From contig JASJDM010000001.1 of assembly GCA_030065125.1 (NCBI GenBank), forward strand, positions 208,365-272,364: DNA of 64,000 bases, in the 5' to 3' direction. The position numbers and the translations under genes were made by a program. This DNA is from Lysobacterales bacterium (GTDB lineage Bacteria > Pseudomonadota > Gammaproteobacteria > Xanthomonadales > SZUA-38). Below the pieces are notes generated by a model that was not told the origin of the DNA, searched no databases, and was given only the letters and a program-made list of their open reading frames with translations. Shown piece by piece: positions 33,217-41,248 of this stretch. Position 1 is the stretch's first letter. The number at the start of each line of letters is the position of its first letter.

Positions 33217-34331
33217 CGGCACAAGCTCATTGTGCGGAGTCGTTCCACCGCCGGCCCGGTGAGTTGCCGGATTAACTGCTCTTCTTCAGCGCTGAAGTGA
33301 GGCTGGTAGTAATCAGGCAGCGTGAGTTCAGCACTGTAACGGGCACGCTGCTCGGAAAACGGCTCGGCAGGCAGTGCGCATTGGTCCAGGAGTCGGTCGA
33401 TGGTGGACTCGGACTCGCTGCACAGTTGCTCGTAGGCGACCCAGTGGGCGGCATCAGAGAGGCTGGTGGAGCTCTCGACCTGATCGACGAGGTATTGATA
33501 CAGGCCTGCCCAGTAGAGCGCCCAGCCGCGGACTTCCTGGCCTTCCTGCCAGCAGTCGAGAATCTCCCGGGTCGCCTGGGAGTCCCCCCAATTGATGGGC
33601 GTGCGGTCCAGCCCGAACTCGAAATGCCCTGAGGCACCGAGCTGGAAGCGCATGCGCGGGTTGGCCGTCTGGCCTTCGCTGAACAGCCGATGCTGCTTTT
33701 GCAGCGAGGCGATGTGGGCCACGGGATCACGCCAGGCCAGCACGAAGCGGGCATCGGGAAAGAGTCGTTGCAGGTAGCCCAGGCGGCTGACGTTGTAATT
33801 GCCCTTGGCCAGGTAGCGCCGTGCCTGGCGGACCAGCAGCAGCTTGGCCAGGTGGTCACGGTAGAAGGCCTCGAACTCCGGGTGCTGGTGATCGGCTCCC
33901 AGGTGCTGGTTATGGCCGGCATCGTGGCACTCCGGATGAAAATACATCCACAGCACCTCCTCCACGGCTTCCGGGCTGTCCTGGGTGACCTGGATGCGAT
34001 CCTGGTGGGCACGTTCAACGGGCTTGGGTTGGACCACCTGGGAGCGCTGGCGCAGCCAGTTCCGCCAGTAGGGAGTCCAGGTGGCAGGAAAATCCGAGTA
34101 GCGGTGGCTGGTGACGTCGGGATGGGCGTTGAGCAACTCGGTCAGCATGGTGGTGCCGGACCGGGCCAGGCCGCATACGTAGATGGGAGCCTCGATTGCC
34201 TTCGATTCCAGCTCGTCGCGCAGCACGCTGGACTCCAGGTTGCCCAGGGCCAGCCAGAGCCGACGGGTGGCAGCGAAAAGACGGGTCTGCCAGTACAGCC
34301 CGGACGGGACCTGGTGCCGAGCGGCTGGCAT
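33213..34331 (-). CDS. Sulfotransferase family protein
   Basis: 372 residues. The 5'-phosphosulfate loop is VCGLARSGTTMLTELL (52-67) and the 3'-phosphate region FVLAWRDPVAHIASL, both as in PAPS-dependent sulfotransferases. The catalytic-base His is probably in one of the HPEC/HDAGHNQH stretch histidines. Typical length. The start is 9 bp after the AlkP-family stop and the end overlaps the next gene. In this setting it may sulfate a lipid, glycan or peptide of the envelope that the neighbouring AlkP-superfamily enzymes also act on; that link is inference. Confidence 0.9.
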   Translation of the reverse strand: MPAARHQVPSGLYWQTRLFAATRRLWLALGNLESSVLRDELESKAIEAPIYVCGLARSGTTMLTELLNAHPDVTSHRYSDFPATWTPYWRNWLRQRSQVVQPKPVERAHQDRIQVTQDSPEAVEEVLWMYFHPECHDAGHNQHLGADHQHPEFEAFYRDHLAKLLLVRQARRYLAKGNYNVSRLGYLQRLFPDARFVLAWRDPVAHIASLQKQHRLFSEGQTANPRMRFQLGASGHFEFGLDRTPINWGDSQATREILDCWQEGQEVRGWALYWAGLYQYLVDQVESSTSLSDAAHWVAYEQLCSESESTIDRLLDQCALPAEPFSEQRARYSAELTLPDYYQPHFSAEEEQLIRQLTGPAVERLRTMSLCR

Positions 34332-34340
34332 GGATAGAGG

Positions 34341-36245
34341 CTACTCTCCGGCCAGCAGCGACTGAACGAATGGTGCGATATCCCGGATCGCGGCGGGCGG
34401 CGATTCGGTGGGAAAGGAGGTGAACAGCACCCCGGGCACCACCTCGGGGTCCATACAGTGATCGCCGCTCCACTTGCGCCGGTTGTCTTCCACCAGCGTC
34501 GCGGGAACCGCACCCAGGGTGGTCTGCCAGGACGCCCGGTAGCCCGAGTCATAACCCACCACCAGGTCCGGCGCGTCACCGTTGGCGTTGCCGGCGTAGA
34601 TCTCGTCGCCGTCGAACACCCGGCGAACCATGTCGGCGCCGCTGGCGGGATCGGTCAGAAACATCAGCTTGGCGGCCAGTTCGCTCTTTAGCAGGCGAGC
34701 TTCCGCGTCGGTCAGGATTCCCTGGCTTTCGCGGCCGGCCCGGTTCAGATAGAGCCCGTTCAGGCCCAGGGCATAGGCTCGAGAGCGTGACCAGTCCACG
34801 CTGAGGAAACCGGCGTCGGATTCGCTCTGGCCTCGCCTCAGTACCAGGTAGCCCTCGTCCACCAGCCAGCGGTTCAGATGGACAGCCCGCCGGAAGGGTG
34901 CGAAGCCGTGGTCGCTGACGATGATCAGCTGATCCTCGGGCCCCATGCTGTCCAGGGTCTGGCCGAGGATGCGGTCAGCCTCGGTGTAGATCCACTGGAT
35001 CGCGCCACGGGCCAGGGGCGATGTCTCGGGATAAAGGGGGTGCTGTTCGTCCAGGCCCCGATAGAACATGTGGCTGACCCGGTCGGTCTGCACGAAAACC
35101 CCCACCACCAGGGCGCTGTCGCGCTGCTCCAGGGCGTCAAAAAACATCGCCTCTCGTTCGGCCAGGATGGTTTTTTCCATCGCCAGCCAGGCCTCGTCGG
35201 AGAGGTGGTTTTCGTTCAGTGACCAGGTTTCTTCCGGCATGCCGATGGTGTGGTACAGACCAATTCGCTCAGCCAGCTCAGGGGCATAGTCCGCCGGCGA
35301 CGACAGCGGCACCACCGGCTCCTGGGGGTGGATCTGGATCGGTGACACGTACAGCTCCACTTCGGGGTAGCCGGAGATCAGGTACAGCCGCACCGTGCCG
35401 GCCACGGACTGCAGCGGTGCAAAGGGAAACTCCACGGTGACCCAGTCCGACCAGGTGCCGGGCTGCAACCTGGTTTCCACCTCATCCAGCTGGATTGATA
35501 CCGCCTCACCATCAGGCTGGATTACCAGGGGCACCGACAGCGGAGGCGCCTCCATCTTGAGGGGGTGGGCCGGGCCTTCCAGGGTGGTCCGCATCACCTG
35601 CTCGCGATCCGGGCGCAGGCGTTCGACCCGGGCATTGGTGGCGGACCGGGACAGTGGCCGGGTCGAGTACAGAGTGTAGGTGCCCTGGGTGCCCAACAGG
35701 TCCGGAACCCCCATGCCCGCCATCATGCGGTGGATGGGATCCGGTGGAAAAGTCACCGGCACCCGCAGTACGGTGGATTGTCCACCATGCTCCTCGTAGG
35801 CGCTCCAGAAGGGCTGCCCAATCCGCCGGTTGATGATCTCCCCGCTGGAAATCGGAATGCCTATCCCAAGAATTTCCCAGACCTTTGCTGGCGTTACCCG
35901 GGAGATGGAAAAATCCGGCGCGTAGGTTTCGGGGTCCCGCCGCAGGAAATCGTAAATGCCGTGGGTCCCGGGGGTCGTGCCCGTGGCAAAGGAGACCCAG
36001 GCCACCGGAGACTGGGGCGGATTGCTGGTGGCCAGGGGCCCAAAGAAGCCCTCTTTGCGCAGCCGGTCAAAATTGGGCAACAGTCCCTGGTCCATCCAGT
36101 TGCTGGCCAGATTCGGATCCATGCCATCGAATCCCAGGATGATGACCCGCTTGGACACCGGCTCCCGCTGATCGGAGCAGCCCGGAAGCAGGGCGACGCA
36201 CAGCAGCAAGGATGCGAGTAACCTGAGAGATCGGTTTCTTGGCAT
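34341..36245 (-). CDS. AlkP-superfamily lipoprotein (type I phosphodiesterase/nucleotide pyrophosphatase-like)
   Basis: 634 residues with a lipobox LLPGC (Cys23). Metal and active-site elements of the alkaline-phosphatase superfamily: LGFDGMDP (Asp40), the nucleophile loop PPQSPVAWVSFATGTTPGTH with Ser79 at the usual Thr position, TDRVSHMFY and VSDHGFAPF. The central part (about 190-330) holds a beta-rich insert. Expected to hydrolyse a phosphodiester or sulfate ester at the outside of a membrane. It heads a minus-strand operon with the sulfotransferase, and its start is 57 bp from that of a second AlkP-superfamily lipoprotein on the other strand. Confidence 0.9.
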   Translation of the reverse strand: MPRNRSLRLLASLLLCVALLPGCSDQREPVSKRVIILGFDGMDPNLASNWMDQGLLPNFDRLRKEGFFGPLATSNPPQSPVAWVSFATGTTPGTHGIYDFLRRDPETYAPDFSISRVTPAKVWEILGIGIPISSGEIINRRIGQPFWSAYEEHGGQSTVLRVPVTFPPDPIHRMMAGMGVPDLLGTQGTYTLYSTRPLSRSATNARVERLRPDREQVMRTTLEGPAHPLKMEAPPLSVPLVIQPDGEAVSIQLDEVETRLQPGTWSDWVTVEFPFAPLQSVAGTVRLYLISGYPEVELYVSPIQIHPQEPVVPLSSPADYAPELAERIGLYHTIGMPEETWSLNENHLSDEAWLAMEKTILAEREAMFFDALEQRDSALVVGVFVQTDRVSHMFYRGLDEQHPLYPETSPLARGAIQWIYTEADRILGQTLDSMGPEDQLIIVSDHGFAPFRRAVHLNRWLVDEGYLVLRRGQSESDAGFLSVDWSRSRAYALGLNGLYLNRAGRESQGILTDAEARLLKSELAAKLMFLTDPASGADMVRRVFDGDEIYAGNANGDAPDLVVGYDSGYRASWQTTLGAVPATLVEDNRRKWSGDHCMDPEVVPGVLFTSFPTESPPAAIRDIAPFVQSLLAGE

Positions 36246-36302
36246 GGTTTTCTCTGGTGGTAATTCCGAAGGCGGCCGCTAAGATATCACGCTCTTTCGT
36301 CA

Positions 36303-37655
36303 ATGACGTACGCTTTCATGACCACTGGAAACCCTCGAATCTTCCTGGCACTACTGCTTTGCCTGACCGTGCTGTGGGGCTGCAGCGAAGACGCCCGGGA
36401 AACCGTTCCCGGTCTGGCCGACCGACTGCCGGTGACACCGGACCTGAACGTTCTGATCGTCAGCTTCGACGCCCTGCGGGCCGATGCCCTGGGTCTGTAC
36501 GGAAACACGCGCGGCCTGTCCCCTTACCTGGACCAATGGGCTGCCGAGTCCCTGGTGTTTAACCACGCGCACACCGCGGCACCGGTTACGCCGACGTCAT
36601 TCGCAGCCGCCTTCACCGGGCAACAGCCCTACCGGGTATTCCTCGGCTGGAAGTTGACGGAGGCCACCACCATTGCCCAGGTGTTCGAACAGGCCGGTTA
36701 TTACACCTTCGGGCTGTTCAACAATGTGCAGCTGGTGACCGAACGACACTTCGACAGAGGCTTCCAGAACTACGAAGTAACCAACCTGAACGATGACGTG
36801 GTGCTGGACAAAGGCAGGCAGCTGTTGGCCGAGCTGCCCCAGCAACCGTTTTTCGGCTGGATTCATTTCATCTCACCCCATACGCCGTACACCTATATGG
36901 AGATGTCGAAACATCTGTACGACCCGGATTACCAGGGCCGATTCGAGAAGGCGGTGCCCGGAGAGTTTGATGTACAAACGCCCGAAGAGCTGAAGCGGGT
37001 CAAGGACCTGTACGACGGCGAAGTGTTCTACCTGGACCACCTGTTCAAGGAGCTGATGGGGGAGCTGGAGCGCCAGGGGCTTAAGGACAATACCCTGGTG
37101 GTCGTGACCACCGATCACGGCGAGGAGTTCATGGAGCACGGCCAGGTTCAGCACAACGCGCTGTACGAGGAACTGCTGCACATCCCCATGATCATCCATC
37201 ATCCCGGCGGAATCCCGGGGCGCACCGATGTGCCTTACTCCAACGTGGACCTGCTGCCCACCCTGGCCGCCGTTGCGGGGATTGAGCACCCGCCGGTGAT
37301 GGATGGACTGGATCTCACCCAGCCGGTACCGGCGGCGCGTAAACGGGTGTCCACCGGCATGACCCACAACACCCGCCGCGACATGTCCTCCACGTCTGGC
37401 GACAACAAATTCATCGTGCTGTGCAAGCCGGAGTACCGGGAAGAGCTGTACAACCTGGCTAGCGACCCCGGCGAGCAACAGGACCTGATCCTGGATGACC
37501 CGGACCTGGCGGCAAGCCTGTTTGATGGACTGGAGTCCGTCGCGACCCGGGATCCCTGCGAGGCCATCCAACTGGCCATCGGCGGCACTTCCCCCACCCA
37601 GGACCTGACACCCGAGCAGATCGAGCAGCTCAAGTCGCTGGGTTACATCCAGTAG
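36303..37655 (+). CDS. Sulfatase-like lipoprotein without a formylglycine motif
   Basis: 450 residues, lipobox LWGC (Cys27; an ATG five codons in also works). Sulfatase-family elements: IVSFDALRADALGLYG (Asp56, Asp61), TTDHGEEFMEHG, HTPYTYMEM and the C-terminal LYNLASDPGEQQDL. The expected C/S-x-P-x-R formylglycine signature is replaced by TPTSFAAAFTG, placing Thr96 at the modified position. So it is better viewed as an AlkP-superfamily phosphoesterase/transferase than a classical sulfatase. It is divergent from the AlkP-family operon across 57 bp, which suggests a shared regulatory region and a common pathway. Confidence 0.88.
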   Translation: MTYAFMTTGNPRIFLALLLCLTVLWGCSEDARETVPGLADRLPVTPDLNVLIVSFDALRADALGLYGNTRGLSPYLDQWAAESLVFNHAHTAAPVTPTSFAAAFTGQQPYRVFLGWKLTEATTIAQVFEQAGYYTFGLFNNVQLVTERHFDRGFQNYEVTNLNDDVVLDKGRQLLAELPQQPFFGWIHFISPHTPYTYMEMSKHLYDPDYQGRFEKAVPGEFDVQTPEELKRVKDLYDGEVFYLDHLFKELMGELERQGLKDNTLVVVTTDHGEEFMEHGQVQHNALYEELLHIPMIIHHPGGIPGRTDVPYSNVDLLPTLAAVAGIEHPPVMDGLDLTQPVPAARKRVSTGMTHNTRRDMSSTSGDNKFIVLCKPEYREELYNLASDPGEQQDLILDDPDLAASLFDGLESVATRDPCEAIQLAIGGTSPTQDLTPEQIEQLKSLGYIQ

Positions 37656-37691
37656 GAAAGCGATCCGCCGGCCCAAGCGGGTTCATGAAGC

Positions 37692-38753
37692 CTAGGGCTG
37701 GCGGACGCAAAACTCAGGCGTCAGTCGCGGATCCACCAGCAGGGTGTCCTGAGGTTCGTTGCGCAACACCGCGAACATCTGGGTGGGCTTGAACCTGCCG
37801 CTCAGGAACCCTTCCTCGTCAGCCGCATGCAGGCGGTCGATGTAATCCCGATCCCATTCACCGGCGGCGTCGAAGTTGTGGCCGAACGGCCGGTCGATCA
37901 GCACCGTGACCAGGTTGGCAAACGGGATGAACAGCTCGAATTCGAACCGTTGGATCAGCAGGGGCAGGATGTCCTGGGCACGGATGCCTTCGAAGCCATG
38001 GCCGGAACAGTCGTGGTTCATGAACCGCTGCTCCTGGCGCTGGAGCAGCCGGTTGAAGCGATAGGCATCTGGCAGCTCGTCCCAGAATGGTTCCAGGGCG
38101 TCCAGGGCTTCGGGCCAGCGCTGGTGGCCGTTTCGGCCGATCATGTCGGCGGTCAGGAACCGGCCGCCGGGCGTCAGGCTGCCTTTGATGGCATCAAACA
38201 ACCGCTCCAGTTCCACCACGTGGTGCAGACTCTGGTTGGCCATGATGACGTCGTACCGGCCCTCGGGCTGCCAGTTGTTGAAGTCTACTCGCAGCGGCAC
38301 GATGTGCACTTGCACGCCAGAGTCTTCAGCCAGCTCCCGGCCACGGTCCAGCATCTGCTGATTGATATCCAGGCATTCGATATGGAAATCAATAATGCCG
38401 GATTCATTCAAAGCCTGGGCCAGTCGGACCTCGGTGTCGCAGTTGCCACTCCCAATGCTGGCAATGCGCAGGGGCCTTTGGCTGCCCTTGTAGTCAAACG
38501 CCTTGCGGCAATAGAAGCTGTAGAACTGGTCCGGATGCGAAAAACCGAAGCGCTCCAGCTGTGGCCGCAGGTAGCGATTGGACCAGTAGTGGAAAATCTC
38601 CGGCAACTCGTGGACGTTTTCACAATCCCGGTAGGTCTGCTGTTCCTGTTGCAGGCGTTCGGCATAGGCTTCAGCATCCGACGAATCCGGTTCTTGTAGC
38701 CCGGGGTCCGCCGCACGCCCCAGACGCAGAAGTTGCCGAATTTTGCTGAACAA
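37692..38753 (-). CDS. Class I SAM-dependent methyltransferase
   Basis: The frame is open up to 38909 but that stretch crosses the terminator of the preceding gene, so the start is placed at the TTG at 38753, preceded by GGGAG at 7 bases; 353 residues. Motif I is IASIGSGNCDTEV, followed by ECLDINQQM (acidic SAM-binding residue), VDFNNWQPEGRYDVIMANQSLHHV and GSLTPGGRFLTADMIG, all standard for class I methyltransferases. The C-terminal part (about 240-353) is longer than the minimal fold and His/Asp-rich. Substrate unknown. It is convergent with the sulfatase-like gene (36 bp). Confidence 0.85.
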   Translation of the reverse strand: MFSKIRQLLRLGRAADPGLQEPDSSDAEAYAERLQQEQQTYRDCENVHELPEIFHYWSNRYLRPQLERFGFSHPDQFYSFYCRKAFDYKGSQRPLRIASIGSGNCDTEVRLAQALNESGIIDFHIECLDINQQMLDRGRELAEDSGVQVHIVPLRVDFNNWQPEGRYDVIMANQSLHHVVELERLFDAIKGSLTPGGRFLTADMIGRNGHQRWPEALDALEPFWDELPDAYRFNRLLQRQEQRFMNHDCSGHGFEGIRAQDILPLLIQRFEFELFIPFANLVTVLIDRPFGHNFDAAGEWDRDYIDRLHAADEEGFLSGRFKPTQMFAVLRNEPQDTLLVDPRLTPEFCVRQP

Positions 38754-38818
38754 TCCCGTCGCTCCCAAGGTGCCGGCAAGAGCGGCGATGATAGCGCAAT
38801 CCCGGGAACATGAGTGGC

Positions 38819-38847
38819 AAAAAAAAGCCGGGCGCTGAGGCCCGGCT
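38819..38847 (-). terminator. Rho-independent terminator of the DUF4397 gene
   Basis: On the minus strand AGCCGGGC pairs with GCCCGGCT around a CTCAGC loop, followed by a run of T. It sits 28 bp after the stop of the DUF4397 gene and before the methyltransferase start. Confidence 0.92.
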
Positions 38848-38874
38848 CGAAAAGGGGGAGAGCTTACGTTCTTG

Positions 38875-39993
38875 TTACTGCAGGGCCGTGGTGCAGGCCA
38901 GGCGATCACCCAGGCGGGTGTAGTCCAGGGTCACTTCGCCCTGGCCGTTGCCAAAATCACCGGTGATTTCCACGTCATCACAGCTGGTGAAGGTGATGGT
39001 ACCCGTGCCCACCTGGACCAGGTTGGCGGCCGTTGCGTCGTTGAACACGCCGCCTTCGGATCGGTAGATGGTGATGGCGCCGGTGATGCCGTCAAAACCG
39101 CCGGGAGTGGCGCAGGTCTCGGAGGAGGTATCCGTATTGCAGGTATCGAAGTGGTACCAGGCCTGGTTGGTTCCGGTGGTGTCAAAGGAATAGACGAATC
39201 CCAGGGCACGGTTCTGGCGGGGGAAACCCAGGATCTGGGCGCCCTGGCCAGGAGTGGCCGGGTTGAAGAACACACCCGTGGCGGTGGCGTCCACGGGGAC
39301 CCGCAGCGGCAGGGAGCCGACCGGCAGCGCATCGATGCCGATGGACTGATTCACGCCGTCACCGTTTGCGATCACGGTCACAATGGCGCCGTCACCCAGC
39401 GGTACCGGCAGGGGGTCAATCAGGTTGACGCTGCCGTCGGGTGTAGCGACCTTGAGGTCGTAGGTGGCGGCAGGCAGTTCCAGGTAGCCGCTGGCCACGC
39501 CGAACGGCACCGGGTTGAGGCCGCCCACCACGTCACCGCCGGCGGTGCGGATGGAGACATTGGTACCCTCGAGGGTCGGGGCAAACGGCGCGGCGTGTAC
39601 CACGCGAATTTTGATGTTGCCGGCAGCCGGAGGTGTGTTGTCGTCGGTCAGGGCCAGCAGGTCCAGGGGCTGATTGGCACCGTCGCCCACGGCCAGCAGG
39701 GTATAGTCGCCCTCTGGCAGGTCGCCGGAGAAGGAAATCGCCGGGTCGGTAGTGCCCGTGGGGATGATATTCACTTCGTATGATCCAGCAGGTCCCAGGT
39801 CGATGTAGTCGGTGAAGTCACCGTACACAACGTCGGTCAGCGCGTCAGCACCGTTGATCTGGATGGTCACCGAGGTCCCTTCTGCGGTATCAGCAAAGGG
39901 TGCGAAGTGGCCTGCCACGACGCGCACCTGGGCGCTGGCCGGAATGGTGAAGGCCGCGGCCAGGGCGCCGGCAACCAAAGTTCTCTTGATCAT
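38875..39993 (-). CDS. Secreted DUF4397 protein with C-terminal WNP-like domain
   Basis: The ATG at 39993 has GGAGG 8 bases upstream and gives a signal peptide MIKRTLVAGALAAAFTIPASA; 372 residues. Two DUF4397 units follow: QVRVVAGHFAPFADTAEGTSV (about 22-115) and IKIRVVHAAPFAPTLEGTNV (about 126-225), an Ig-like fold seen in surface proteins. From about 232 a module GVFFNPATPGQGAQIL with YSFDTTGTNQAWYHFD resembles the WNP domain of the secreted protein at 23822. Paired cysteines (CNTDTSSETC, SC, AC near the end) suggest disulfides. A strong terminator follows. Likely an exported binding or structural protein. Confidence 0.85.
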   Translation of the reverse strand: MIKRTLVAGALAAAFTIPASAQVRVVAGHFAPFADTAEGTSVTIQINGADALTDVVYGDFTDYIDLGPAGSYEVNIIPTGTTDPAISFSGDLPEGDYTLLAVGDGANQPLDLLALTDDNTPPAAGNIKIRVVHAAPFAPTLEGTNVSIRTAGGDVVGGLNPVPFGVASGYLELPAATYDLKVATPDGSVNLIDPLPVPLGDGAIVTVIANGDGVNQSIGIDALPVGSLPLRVPVDATATGVFFNPATPGQGAQILGFPRQNRALGFVYSFDTTGTNQAWYHFDTCNTDTSSETCATPGGFDGITGAITIYRSEGGVFNDATAANLVQVGTGTITFTSCDDVEITGDFGNGQGEVTLDYTRLGDRLACTTALQ

Positions 39994-40143
39994 GTGAAGT
40001 GCCTCCAATAGCAGTTGTTGTTAAGCGATTGTTCATGAGCCTGGGGCTCGAGGAGGCGGGATTATTTTGGTGCAGCCGTGAACGCCTTGTGACCCGGGCG
40101 TTGCCGGAGGGTTCACATCCGTGAAGACTTCCTCACGGTCAGA

Positions 40144-40530
40144 TCAAGCGGACGTGAAGCTGTGATAGAGCAGCGCCAGGGCCGCACCACCCAGGGCAGT
40201 GAAGGTCAGCGCCATGCCGGTCACCCGAAGCCGGAGATCTTCGCGGGGACTGCTGACGCCCACGGCATGGACAAAACGCCCCACCAGCAAGGCCGCCCCC
40301 AGGGCATGCAGCAGCAGGGGTGAGGCGGACTGCTGCTCCAGCATGAAAAGCAGCAGCAGCGACAGGGGCGTGTACTCGGCAAAGTTGGCGTGCACCCGCA
40401 TGGCCCGCAACATGGCGTTGTCGCCCCGATCCCCAATGGCGATACCCAGGGACTTGCGCAGGGACAGGGTGCGGACGCTCAGTGCGATAAAAATGAGTGC
40501 GAGACATGCAGCATAAAAAGGAATGATCAT
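40144..40530 (-). CDS. MAPEG family membrane protein
   Basis: 128 residues, four hydrophobic segments, with the family hallmark RAMRVHANFAEYTPLSLLLL and the loop GDRGDNAMLRA. MAPEG proteins (microsomal glutathione S-transferase-like) conjugate glutathione or isomerise lipid mediators; many bacterial members are unassigned. Transcribed alone. Confidence 0.92.
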   Translation of the reverse strand: MIIPFYAACLALIFIALSVRTLSLRKSLGIAIGDRGDNAMLRAMRVHANFAEYTPLSLLLLFMLEQQSASPLLLHALGAALLVGRFVHAVGVSSPREDLRLRVTGMALTFTALGGAALALLYHSFTSA

Positions 40531-40645
40531 TGGGTATCACCTCATGATGGGGTCTGGTGGTCATCGTGCCACATAACGCTCGGCCGCAACCGCATGTCCT
40601 TAGGCACTACGAGTAAAACGCCTTCGGTGCTAGGCTTTGCGGGAG

Positions 40646-41248
40646 ATGACTTTTCAGAATCTTCCAGTGGAACCGGGCTCACTGCCGCAGGTGTCCAACT
40701 TCAAGTTCAAACCCATGGCGCCAGCTTACCCCAAAGAGGTCAGGCTCCAGCATGGCATCGTCTGGACCATCGTGATCCTGGCCCAGGTGATTCCCAGCAT
40801 TATCGTCGCCAAGCCCCTTGGCCTGAAGATGGCGCTGCTGGGGCTGCCGGTGCTGGGGCTGATCATGGGCATTGGGTTCACGGCCCTGGCGGTGAAATCG
40901 GCCAGGGTCAAGGGCTGGACCCTTCGGCAACACGACATCGCCTACCGATCCGGGATCTGGTGGCGCAAAATCGTGGTGCTGCCCTTCGACCGGGTACAAC
41001 ATGCGGAAATCTCCAGCGGGCCGCTGCAGCGGAAGTTCGGTCTGGCCTCGCTGAAGTTCTTTACGGCTGGCGGCGCCTCCATCGACCTGCGCATCGACGG
41101 CCTGAGCGAGGACGTGGCCAGCGACCTGCGCGAGTTCATCATGCAGCGCGCCGCCGAATCCCAGGACGACCACAGAGCGCCCCAGGGCAATTCAGAGGCG
41201 GCGCCCGCTGATCCCGACAAATCCCCGGTACTACCCAATGGAGCCTGA
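40646..41248 (+). CDS. Bacterial PH-domain membrane protein (YdbS-like)
   Basis: 200 residues from the ATG at 40646 (a TTG three codons earlier is possible). Two spans (about 37-56 and 63-85) precede a bPH2/DUF304 domain beginning GWTLRQHDIAYRSGIWWRK, with LPFDRVQHAEISSGPLQRKFGLASLKF. The tail is hydrophilic. The last 11 bp overlap the start of the larger PH-domain protein, the arrangement of E. coli ydbS-ydbT, so the two probably form a membrane complex. Confidence 0.88.
   Translation: MTFQNLPVEPGSLPQVSNFKFKPMAPAYPKEVRLQHGIVWTIVILAQVIPSIIVAKPLGLKMALLGLPVLGLIMGIGFTALAVKSARVKGWTLRQHDIAYRSGIWWRKIVVLPFDRVQHAEISSGPLQRKFGLASLKFFTAGGASIDLRIDGLSEDVASDLREFIMQRAAESQDDHRAPQGNSEAAPADPDKSPVLPNGA

Noticed and set aside
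36246..36302. Pho box or operator between the two divergent AlkP-superfamily genes
   Set aside because: No CTGTCAT-like heptamers or convincing palindromes could be found in the 57 bp.
38754..38909. Upstream extension of the methyltransferase to the ATG at 38909
   Set aside because: It crosses the strong terminator of the DUF4397 gene and encodes a Cys/Pro-rich segment with no resemblance to methyltransferase N-termini.
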